Shown: piece after piece, positions 1-5,472 of the stretch
Numbering within the stretch: the stretch's first letter is position 1
Layout: every line of letters starts with the position of its first letter
Origin: Candidatus Cacconaster caballi
GTDB lineage: Bacteria > Bacteroidota > Bacteroidia > Bacteroidales > UBA932
Direction of reading: 5' to 3'
Assembly (NCBI GenBank): GCA_018065695.1
Contig: JAGHST010000001.1
Location: forward strand, 1-59,790
Length of the DNA stretch: 59,790 nucleotides
The notes under the pieces: generated by a model
Database searches by the model: none
The model's input: only the letters and a program-made list of their open reading frames with translations
Told to the model about the DNA's origin: nothing
Made by a program: the position numbers and the translations under genes

Positions 1-581
1 ACATCGACGCTCTTCACATTGGCGGCGGGGATGGATTCGAGGTCGGTGACTGTCGTGGGGACGCCGTCAATAAGGACAAGGATGTTGGACTTGCCCCTGA
101 CTGTTATGCTCTTGTCAGACGCTATGCTGACAGATGAAGCCGTGCGCAGGATATCGAGAACGGAGCCCTTCGCTCCGGAGATATTTGAGTCTGCGTTAAT
201 TGTCGTATGTTCAACAGATGATTTCTTTGCTTCCTGTTTTGCGGAAACGACGGCTCCACTGAGCGATTGGACGGATTCCTCGAGGACTATTGTGCCTATG
301 TCCAGACGGGAAGCCTTCACTTCCACTTGCATTGTTTCTTTGCTGTACCCGATGAATTCGGCGGTCAGCGTGTATTTGCCGGCATCTACCTTTATTTGAA
401 ACCTGCCGTTGTCATCAGTCATCCCGCCGGTAACAATCGCACCGTCACGGGCCAGAACAACGCTGACATATGGGACCGGTTCTCCGGTCTTATCCGTGAT
501 TATGCCTGAAACTACTTTTGACTGCGCAAAAGAGGGAATGCATACCTGGAATATAAGGATGAATACGAGAATTCTTTTCAT
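1..581 (-). CDS. TonB-dependent outer-membrane receptor, N-terminal part (runs off the window)
   Basis: Translating the minus strand from ATG at 581 gives a signal peptide of about 20 residues (MKRILVFILIFQ...SFAQ), then a carboxypeptidase-regulatory-like (CarboxypepD_reg) beta-sandwich with the typical SG.ITD.TGEPVPY start, and then the beginning of a TonB-dependent plug domain (LDILRTASSVSI, VRGKSNILVLIDGVPT). Only about 193 codons are inside the window; the plug remainder and barrel lie to the left. The plug form LVLIDG without the SusC signature MVVAYG suggests the outer-membrane beta-barrel receptor family rather than SusC. No neighbour indicates a substrate. The start is well fixed by the signal peptide and by the promoter just upstream, which leaves almost no leader. 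Confidence 0.85.
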   Translation of the reverse strand, partial: MKRILVFILIFQVCIPSFAQSKVVSGIITDKTGEPVPYVSVVLARDGAIVTGGMTDDNGRFQIKVDAGKYTLTAEFIGYSKETMQVEVKASRLDIGTIVLEESVQSLSGAVVSAKQEAKKSSVEHTTINADSNISGAKGSVLDILRTASSVSIASDKSITVRGKSNILVLIDGVPTTVTDLESIPAANVKSVD

Positions 582-585
582 TTTA

Positions 586-616
586 CAAATCTAAATATTT
601 ATTTTTAGTCGGGCAA
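586..616 (-). promoter_or_regulatory. Bacteroidota-type promoter for the TonB-dependent receptor
   Basis: On the minus strand TTG (616-614) is followed after 20 nt by TAGATTTG (593-586), matching the TTTG/TAnnTTTG consensus of the Bacteroidota housekeeping sigma factor. Only four bases separate it from the ATG at 581, so transcription would start at or very near the A of the start codon. Confidence 0.6.
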
Positions 617-681
617 CAAGACTTGATTTATCCGCGCATACATATGATTCGAACATACTGAGAATCCCATATGCACAAAAC

Positions 682-706
682 GGCCTGTCAGAAGAGGTGA
701 CAGGCC
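682..706 (-). terminator. Hairpin terminator, probably bidirectional
   Basis: A perfect 9-bp stem, GGCCTGTCA (682-690) and TGACAGGCC (698-706), has a 7-nt loop. It is followed by TTTT on both strands (ATTTT on plus, GTTTT on minus). It lies just past the stop of the leftward nuclease gene and upstream of the leftward receptor gene. Confidence 0.75.
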
Positions 707-733
707 ATTTTCAATGTTGCAGGACTGAATGAT

Positions 734-1912
734 TTACGCTTTCTCTTTTCCGCTCTTTAGCGCAAAAATCATCTTTTGTTGTTCGATTTCCCTGCGAAGT
801 TCCTCCTGAGTCGGCATATAAGTCAGGTACTTGGCCATATAGAGTTGGTCATTGTCGTGAAGGCAGGAATATTTGGCAACATCCGCATCGGTATCAGCGC
901 AAAGAAGAATACCGATTGTTGGATTGTCGCCATCTGAACGATACTTCTCGTCATACATCTTGACATACATATCCATCTGGCCGGCATCTTGGTAATCTAC
1001 CGTATTCGTTTTCAAATCAACCAGCACGAAACATTTGAGCAGATAATTATAGAACACCAAATCAATGTAGTAATCCTTCTTCTCTGTATGGATATGCTTC
1101 TGCCGGTCAACAAAAGCGAATCCTTTTCCAAGTTCCATTAGGAAGGTTGTAAGATGGTTCAGTATGCTCTGCTCCAGGTCACTCTCGGAGAAATCGGTGT
1201 TGTTGTGGAAGCCAAGGAACTCGGCAACGACCGGATTTTTCATGTATTCCAACTTATCTTGCAGAGGAGCGGTGAGGGCTTTCATTTCCGCTTCGACTTT
1301 GTCCTTAGCCGGAGACTGCAATAGTCTGAAATAGTATTGTGATGCGATATTCCGTTGGAGAGTGCGTACACTCCATGCCTGATTTACCGTTTCCCGTTCA
1401 TACCATAGGCGAGCATCGTCACTGTCCACCTGAAGCAATGTTCGATAATGTGACCAGGACATCTGGATGGGAGTTTCAGGTACCAATGACGAATAGATGT
1501 CAGATTGTTCACACAATGTGTGGATAATTCCGCCATCAGATTCTCCACACGCCGTGTGGACAATTCTTTTCGTTTGAGTGTCAACTTCGAACAATGTCGG
1601 GTACACCTTGGCAAAATCCAAATAGTAATAGAGATTTGTCCTGTCAAAGCCCTGCCCATACTTAGTGGTGAGTCTTTCAGAAAGACAAGGAATTACGCGT
1701 TTCCCATATTCGGCTCTTGATTCTCCCTTCAACTCTTCTTCTGCGATACGTTTTCCGAGAAGCCAATTGCGCTTGACGAGCAGAATATTGACCGTTCGGT
1801 ATGCCGATACGAGAGCCTGTTCGATGATTGCTTCCGAGTCGGTGATCAACGAATTGAATTCCTGCGCGGGAATGGGCTCAAAAGTCTCTATGTTATCATT
1901 CTTCGTAGCCAT
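734..1912 (-). CDS. DUF1016 / YhcG-type PDDEXK nuclease
   Basis: The 392-residue product has the two-domain layout of the YhcG/DUF1016 family: an N-terminal DUF1016_N helical domain (about residues 15-210; VSAYRTVNILLVKRNWLLGKRI, YGKRVIPCLSERLT, MSWSHYRTLLQV) and a C-terminal PDDEXK nuclease domain (about 230-375; EFLGF, ILNHLTTFLMELGKGFAFV, YYIDLVFYNYLLKCFVLVDLKT, GILLC). Asp in YYIDLVFY and D-x-K in VDLKT are the expected metal and catalytic residues. I start at ATG 1912 (MATKNDN); in-frame ATGs at 1942, 1978 and 2047 exist but add residues with no family look, and the last lies inside the hairpin array. Family members often accompany restriction-modification loci or mobile elements; none is next to it here. 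The linker between HxCGE-like repeats (near 1508-1560) is encoded by two small DNA palindromes. Confidence 0.85.
   Translation of the reverse strand: MATKNDNIETFEPIPAQEFNSLITDSEAIIEQALVSAYRTVNILLVKRNWLLGKRIAEEELKGESRAEYGKRVIPCLSERLTTKYGQGFDRTNLYYYLDFAKVYPTLFEVDTQTKRIVHTACGESDGGIIHTLCEQSDIYSSLVPETPIQMSWSHYRTLLQVDSDDARLWYERETVNQAWSVRTLQRNIASQYYFRLLQSPAKDKVEAEMKALTAPLQDKLEYMKNPVVAEFLGFHNNTDFSESDLEQSILNHLTTFLMELGKGFAFVDRQKHIHTEKKDYYIDLVFYNYLLKCFVLVDLKTNTVDYQDAGQMDMYVKMYDEKYRSDGDNPTIGILLCADTDADVAKYSCLHDNDQLYMAKYLTYMPTQEELRREIEQQKMIFALKSGKEKA
1508..1564. repeat. Two short palindromes inside the nuclease linker
   Basis: CACAC-aat-GTGTG (1510-1522) and TCCACAC-gcc-GTGTGGA (1544-1560) are two versions of one unit about 36-40 nt apart, each followed by a GGA(T/C)AATTC tail. 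On the coding strand they give the repeated peptide pattern I-V/I-H-T-x-C-(G)E in the variable segment just before the WSHY motif. Confidence 0.55.
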
Positions 1913-2032
1913 AAGGGCATCTGTTTTTGCAAATTTAATCATAATTGGTAAACTCACTGCATTATCATTAAAATTCATACGGCTTGAATTCTTCCATCCA
2001 GTCGCGGTCGCGAGGTCGTGAGGGGGTTTACA

Positions 2033-2245
2033 GCAGGTGTGGTACACCTGCGTCCCCGAGCAGCACAGCGAGCATTTTTATGCTCGCGGCCCGAGCAGCA
2101 GGGCTTTAGCCCGCCGGGCGATATAAGGGGCAGAGCCCATGGAATTAGAAAGACCGCATCAGCGGTCCGGCGGAGGCCGTGACTTTGCGCAAGCAAAGTT
2201 GTCAAGGCCGGGAGCCGCGGGGTATTAAGGGGCAGAGCCCCTGGA
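2033..2245. repeat. Array of seven short GC-rich hairpins
   Basis: This stretch has no convincing gene but holds consecutive perfect inverted repeats: GCAGGTGT/ACACCTGC (2033-2051), GCGAGCAT/ATGCTCGC with TTTT loop (2068-2087), GGGCT/AGCCC (2101-2112), GGGC/GCCC (2128-2138), GACCGC/GCGGTC (2152-2167), ACTTTGC/GCAAAGT with GCAA loop (2182-2199) and GGGGC/GCCCC (2229-2241). The 2121-2155 part is a diverged copy of the segment that follows the tRNA-Arg at 5269-5325. The reading frames crossing it are low-complexity and look non-coding. It may be a stack of degenerate integration-site remnants or a repetitive extragenic palindrome family. Confidence 0.7.
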
Positions 2246-2269
2246 ATTATAAGTACCCCCTAGGCGAAT
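2213..2269. repeat. Left 57-bp direct repeat (att-like)
   Basis: Identical over 57 bp to 5269-5325, starting AGCCGCGGGG and ending TAGGCGAAT. Past the end the two copies still share ACGCC in register (2273-2277 against 5329-5333), so an imperfect T-arm copy persists. The internal GGGGC-AGA-GCCCC hairpin is present in both copies. Confidence 0.9.
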
Positions 2270-2359
2270 ATGACGCCATTAGGTAAGTTATTAGCTTTTA
2301 GCTATAAACGATTTGTACTCTTGCTTTTTGTCAACCGTTTGGCAACCTTTGCAGAAATA

Positions 2360-2635
2360 TCATTTGAAAATATCCGAATGTGTACCCGTATTCAACATCA
2401 GGAGTGTCAATTCCGTATCGTTCTGTTCCCATAATAACAGCCAGTCCGGTTTGATATGACATTCCCATTCTCCAGAATGATTGCCTGACAACTTATGGGG
2501 TTTATATTGCTGGGGAAGTTTTCCGTCAGAGACAAGTAATCCAATTACCTTGCGCAATTCTTCAATAGGAAGCCCCCGCTTGATACAGCGTTTGAGATCC
2601 TTCTCAAACTGGTTGGTGGTGTTGAGTCTGTACAT
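2360..2635 (-). CDS. YafQ-family mRNA-interferase toxin
   Basis: This 91-residue RelE/ParE-superfamily protein belongs to the YafQ branch of type II toxins, which cut mRNA on the ribosome. The residues corresponding to the YafQ active site are present: His47 (PHKLSG), His60 (WECHIKPDW), Asp64-Trp65 and His86 near the C terminus (TGTHSDIF). Length is normal for the family. Its ATG (2635-2633) overlaps the antitoxin stop codon by one base, so the pair is translationally coupled with antitoxin first, as usual for relBE-type operons. It lies inside the repeat-bounded segment, where such a module could stabilise the element. Confidence 0.9.
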   Translation of the reverse strand: MYRLNTTNQFEKDLKRCIKRGLPIEELRKVIGLLVSDGKLPQQYKPHKLSGNHSGEWECHIKPDWLLLWEQNDTELTLLMLNTGTHSDIFK

Positions 2636-2832
2636 TATAACCCAACTTTAGCAAAAAGTTCATCTACAGAAGCATAGGTATTGATTTTGCCGTTCCGCGC
2701 TTCCATCTTTGATTTCTCGTACGGGCTGAGACTCTTTGACGAGGCAATTGTTACGCCATTCATTGTTGCAAGGACCCGCTTAAGGCTTGCAACCATTTTC
2801 TTGTCTTCTATGTTCAAAACTATTTGAGTCAT
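2635..2832 (-). CDS. Antitoxin of the YafQ-type pair
   Basis: A 65-residue protein directly upstream of, and overlapping by 1 nt, the YafQ toxin. I start at the internal ATG 2832 (MTQIVLNIED), since an upstream ATG at 2883 would add a 17-residue Cys/Lys-rich tail of no family appearance. The N-terminal short beta strand (TQIVLNIE) followed by a helix (KKMVASLKRVLATM) and a polar C terminus (SVDELFAKVGL) fits an antitoxin that binds DNA through its N terminus and wraps the toxin with its C terminus. The ribbon-helix-helix fold is inferred from context and is not clear from sequence alone. Confidence 0.8.
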   Translation of the reverse strand: MTQIVLNIEDKKMVASLKRVLATMNGVTIASSKSLSPYEKSKMEARNGKINTYASVDELFAKVGL

Positions 2833-2928
2833 ACAGCATTTTTTGCAAAGATAAGAATTTTTCTCAAGGAAAGAATATTTCAATGTGTTCCGGTTATTGA
2901 CATTCGAGTCTTATCTCGCGCACGATTT

Positions 2929-2967
2929 AAAGAGCCAAAGTATTGAATTTCAACGCTCTGGCTCTTT
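2929..2967. terminator. Possible hairpin terminator
   Basis: AAAGAGCC (2929-2936) and GGCTCTTT (2960-2967) form an 8-bp stem with a 23-nt loop and a T-rich tail on the plus strand. Nearby 2981-2999 has two copies of TTTTTGCCGA, a motif often seen beside tyrosine recombinase genes in Bacteroidota; here no recombinase is present. On minus it would end transcription coming from the lipoprotein operon. Confidence 0.4.
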
Positions 2968-3087
2968 TCTTATAAAATTTTTGCCGAGTTTTTGCCGACT
3001 TATTAATAAAGAATAGGGTTTAAAATATAAAAATAAAAGGAAGGCAAACCCTTCCCTTTAGTATTGTATATTTCTCAGATAGTCTCC

Positions 3088-4056
3088 TTATTCTTCCTCT
3101 TTAACAAGATTGAATTTCGTCGAGACTTCTTTTTGATCAATCACGGAACGCAAATTGAATCTCTTCTTCTGCGTTACATATCCGTTCTTTTCGCAAGTTA
3201 CTTCAATTTGGACATTTCCGGAATTATTGTAAGTCAAACCGATAATATCAAAGGTCTCTGTTGCTTCATAGGGAGTACTACCCAAATATTTGGAGTTTGT
3301 ATTTTTTACATCTGGCGTTGAGGATACCACCCTCCAATTAACATCTGCTCCTTTTGGACTTGATTCGATATACCAATTTATAACAGTAGATTCTAATGCC
3401 GTATTACCAGCGCCAGAAACCTTCTTGTTCTTTTCGTCAGCGGCCCTGTCAGATTTCTTGAGGAAATATGCAATACGAGCCCAATCTATATCTTCCATTG
3501 CTCTAGTATATGCTTCATTGACTGCTGTATTGGCGGCCGCATAATCATTTGAAGACCCAGGTTGACTATATCTTCCACTGACAGAGACATTGGGGTAGAC
3601 CATTTTTCTGTTATGGTCTGTCACCTCAACTGACATTGTAACATCGGAAACCCAACCGGTTCCTGAAATGTAGCTGAGGTTAAGTTCTGAAAGTTTGATT
3701 GATAGAAGGTAATCGGTTTCAATGTCTGAGTTAATCGTAAAACCAAGTGTCTTCATATAACGCTTGCCGCTTTCTTGCATAAATTCTTCTACCGAAGGAT
3801 ATGTAGTAGTTGCGGGTGTAAAGATAGGATTGGCGTCATAACGAAGAATGATGTCTTTCTTGCTTCTGACATCAAAAGTTTGAAGTCTTATACCATAGTC
3901 AAGGTTAATAAATGAATTTTCTCGGGGTTCTCTCTGTATTCTAAAACTTATATTAATTGGGCTAGGCTTTTGCACGCTACTAACGCGTTTGGAGGCGCCA
4001 CAAGAGGTCAACACAACAAGTGTCGACAACAGAATAAAAATGTAATACTTTTTCAT
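3088..4056 (-). CDS. Lipoprotein of unknown function with C-terminal PEGA-like domain
   Basis: A 322-residue product with a lipoprotein signal peptide (MKKYYIFILLSTLVVLTSC, lipid-modified Cys19). The middle region (about residues 30-200) is a mixed alpha/beta domain I do not recognise, containing RDAxxP-like surface-protein features and an SGRYSQPGSSNDYAAANTAV helix start. The C-terminal 90 residues (SSPKGADVNWRVVSST..YLGSTPYEA..VEVTCEKNGYVTQKKRF pattern) resemble a PEGA beta-sandwich. It is the second gene of a two-gene unit, only 4 nt after the upstream exported protein, so the two products probably act together at the envelope. Function unknown. Confidence 0.75.
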   Translation of the reverse strand: MKKYYIFILLSTLVVLTSCGASKRVSSVQKPSPINISFRIQREPRENSFINLDYGIRLQTFDVRSKKDIILRYDANPIFTPATTTYPSVEEFMQESGKRYMKTLGFTINSDIETDYLLSIKLSELNLSYISGTGWVSDVTMSVEVTDHNRKMVYPNVSVSGRYSQPGSSNDYAAANTAVNEAYTRAMEDIDWARIAYFLKKSDRAADEKNKKVSGAGNTALESTVINWYIESSPKGADVNWRVVSSTPDVKNTNSKYLGSTPYEATETFDIIGLTYNNSGNVQIEVTCEKNGYVTQKKRFNLRSVIDQKEVSTKFNLVKEEE

Positions 4057-4060
4057 TGTT

Positions 4061-4600
4061 TTAGTTATTAACTGTTAATTTGATGAGTTTTCCCGACACG
4101 GTTGTTTTATAATAATAAAGTTTGCCATTTCGTGCCATATTCATAGATACAATAGGCTCAATGACTCCATCCGCCCCTTTCATTTGAGCTGCGTTAGTAA
4201 GTTTATAAATCGCCAATCTTTTTGCGACAGTTGAAGGAGATCTGGGGAAAAATATATCATCATCCTCACCGGAAAGAAATCCCAACTTGACAATTCCTTC
4301 CCAATCATTTACTTCCCAATGATTTTCTTTTCCATTCCACTTGTATTCAATACGAAAACCTTCATCTTCACATTCAATAGTATATTTCTTTTTACCCTGA
4401 TATTCTATCGAAACAAGAGATGTTTCAGTCAATGTATTCAATACTGTATAATCTGAGCTTCTCAAATTCAGTTCAGATAGCCTCACAGAATTAATTTTGT
4501 TAGATGCAATCGGAGGCTCGGAAAATGCATCTTGAGCATATCCATGAAAAATGTTTAAGGATAAGCCCAAAATAACCAGAAATAGATAACGATAGGACAT
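4061..4600 (-). CDS. Small secreted protein of unknown function
   Basis: A 179-residue protein with a cleavable signal peptide (MSYRYLFLVILGLSLNIFHGYAQ). The mature part has a short beta-rich domain and a C-terminal segment (VAKRLAIYKLTNAAQMKGADGVIEP...YKTTVSGKLIKL) that resembles small Bacteroidales exported proteins with an Ala-x-x-x-Gly-Ala-Asp motif; no function is assigned to these that I can name. I place the start at ATG 4600 because of the signal peptide; the reading frame stays open for a further 109 codons upstream, but that part is Arg/Ser-rich and overlaps the structured RNA. It is the first gene of an operon with the lipoprotein at 3088-4056. Confidence 0.75.
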   Translation of the reverse strand: MSYRYLFLVILGLSLNIFHGYAQDAFSEPPIASNKINSVRLSELNLRSSDYTVLNTLTETSLVSIEYQGKKKYTIECEDEGFRIEYKWNGKENHWEVNDWEGIVKLGFLSGEDDDIFFPRSPSTVAKRLAIYKLTNAAQMKGADGVIEPIVSMNMARNGKLYYYKTTVSGKLIKLTVNN

Positions 4601-4616
4601 AATTGGTCTTCTCTTT

Positions 4617-4980
4617 GCCCGGCAACTGCCCCAATCCGAACGGATATATAATAAAGACGTGGGAGTTATACTCTTGCTCACCCTATCATCAGGCCTTGGC
4701 TGCCTTCTACAGAGATAAGCAAGGCAGCTAGCCCACGTCAGAGATGATATACAGTTTGCTCCACGTCTAGATGAAGACGTAGATGACCGAATCGTCATCA
4801 CTAGTGGACGCTCCCATTGCCGTTTCTTTCTGTAGAATTCAAATTGCCAAGTTTGATGACAGAAGAAAAACGTCAAGTAACGTCTTCGTATGTCTTTTGC
4901 CCACCCAACCCTGCAACCATCTCCCAAAGCACATCCTGATGGATTGTATTCCGAAAGAATAGTATGCCGGGCTAGCTAAG
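4617..4980 (-). ncRNA. Candidate structured RNA / long 5' leader (about 360 nt)
   Basis: Between a promoter at 4987-5016 and the secreted-protein gene lies a region that, read on the minus strand, folds into many perfect stems. The two ends pair exactly: GCCCGGCA (4972-4965) with TGCCGGGC (4624-4617). Inside are TATTC/GAATA (4947-4961), GATGAC/GTCATC (4782-4799), ACGTCT/AGACGT (4763-4780), an 8-bp GACGTGGG/CCCACGTC stem (4732-4739 with 4656-4663) that encloses another 8-bp stem GCTGCCTT/AAGGCAGC (4699-4706 with 4721-4728), and then a T-rich run. It does not look like tmRNA, RNase P RNA, SRP RNA or a riboswitch that I know. It could be a regulatory leader of the two exported-protein genes or an independent RNA carried by the island. 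Confidence 0.55.
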
Positions 4981-4986
4981 CAAAAG

Positions 4987-5016
4987 CAAATTTATGAATA
5001 TTTTTTCATTTCACAA
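4987..5016 (-). promoter_or_regulatory. Promoter for the structured RNA and exported-protein operon
   Basis: TTG (5016-5014), 19-nt spacer, TAAATTTG (4994-4987) on the minus strand. Predicted transcription start is near 4980, about 8 nt before the 5' terminal stem of the structured RNA, giving a leader of about 380 nt before the ATG at 4600. Confidence 0.65.
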
Positions 5017-5268
5017 CTATTTTCTATTCCGCTCTTTACGCAATCGCCTTTCCACATTCCGGATTCTATTTTTAATCTCCTGTTTCGTGCTGTCGGAGAA
5101 ATTCTCCTGGACATATTGATACAATTCACCCGGATTCTTTTCCTTTAGCTCTACGGCAAGTTCATACGCCCTGTTGCCCCAATAGACGGATCTGTTGCGG
5201 TAGTGAAGATAGCCGGATGAAAAAAGAATAAGAAGGGCCGCCTTTGGGGACTTCGTAGAAGGGATGGT
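5017..5268 (-). pseudogene. 3' fragment of an unrecognised gene, cut off at the direct repeat
   Basis: Reading the minus strand in the frame ending at TAG 5019-5017 gives about 83 coherent residues: a hydrophobic stretch (AALLILFSSGYL) and then YRNRSVYWGNRAYELAV, ELKEKNPGELYQYVQENF and a basic helix ending RRLRKERNRK. There is no start codon; the frame runs back into the 57-bp repeat, where it meets a stop. It therefore looks like the C terminus of a larger gene whose front was lost when the element formed. I do not recognise the family. Confidence 0.5.
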
Positions 5269-5325
5269 AGCCGCGGGGTATTAAGGGGCAGAGCCCCTGG
5301 AATTATAAGTACCCCCTAGGCGAAT
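5269..5325. repeat. Right 57-bp direct repeat (att-like, overlaps tRNA-Arg 3' end)
   Basis: Identical to 2213-2269. Positions 5310-5325 are the 3' end of the tRNA-Arg; the remaining 41 bp lie downstream of the tRNA and contain the GGGGC-AGA-GCCCC hairpin (5285-5297), which may help end or process the tRNA transcript. Confidence 0.9.
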
Positions 5326-5381
5326 CGAACGCCTATCAAAGGAACCGGAATCCTTCATTTTATCCATTAAACTAAGGGGGC
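5310..5381 (-). tRNA. tRNA-Arg (anticodon CCG)
   Basis: The minus strand reads GCCCCCT ... AGGGGGT plus discriminator A as a 7-bp acceptor stem (one G-U pair). The anticodon arm is AAGGA-TTCCGGT-TCCTT, giving anticodon CCG (codon CGG, Arg), and the T arm is AGGCG-TTCGATT-CGCCT. CCA is not encoded. Length is 72 nt. The 3' end is duplicated at 2254-2269. Confidence 0.95.
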
Positions 5382-5404
5382 AATGGATATGCAAAGATAT
5401 GATA

Positions 5405-5435
5405 TTGTTTTTTATTTGCAAAAAGGTTATATTTG
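5405..5435 (+). promoter_or_regulatory. Promoter for the carboxylase-like gene
   Basis: TTG (5405-5407), 20-nt spacer, TATATTTG (5428-5435). Predicted start near 5442 leaves a leader of about 30 nt before the ATG at 5473. Confidence 0.65.
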
Positions 5436-5472
5436 CAGATTGTTTAGACTATTATAAACAACAATATACAAT

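Larger units (their letters stand above)
2213..5325. mobile_element. Putative 3-kb mini-island bounded by tRNA-Arg-derived direct repeats
   Basis: Identical 57-bp copies lie at 2213-2269 and 5269-5325; the right one includes the last 16 nt of tRNA-Arg(CCG), the left one carries those 16 nt without the rest of the tRNA. This is the classic footprint of site-specific integration at a tRNA 3' end. The cargo is a YafQ toxin-antitoxin pair, two exported proteins, a structured RNA region and a truncated gene. It is visibly richer in A+T than the flanking housekeeping genes. No integrase is inside, so it is either a decayed element or one mobilised in trans. Confidence 0.55.

Noticed and set aside
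1975-2205. 76-codon frame across the hairpin array
   Set aside because: Made of palindromic low-complexity sequence; no family features.
2976-3000. Integrase-associated TTTTTGCCGA repeats as evidence of a recombinase gene
   Set aside because: Only two short units; no recombinase frame nearby.
4601-4927. In-frame 109-codon upstream extension of the secreted protein
   Set aside because: Arg/Ser-rich with no family look, would bury a clear signal peptide inside the protein, and overlaps perfect RNA stems.
4617-4980. tmRNA, RNase P RNA, SRP RNA or group II intron
   Set aside because: None of their conserved core sequences is present; no intron-encoded protein.
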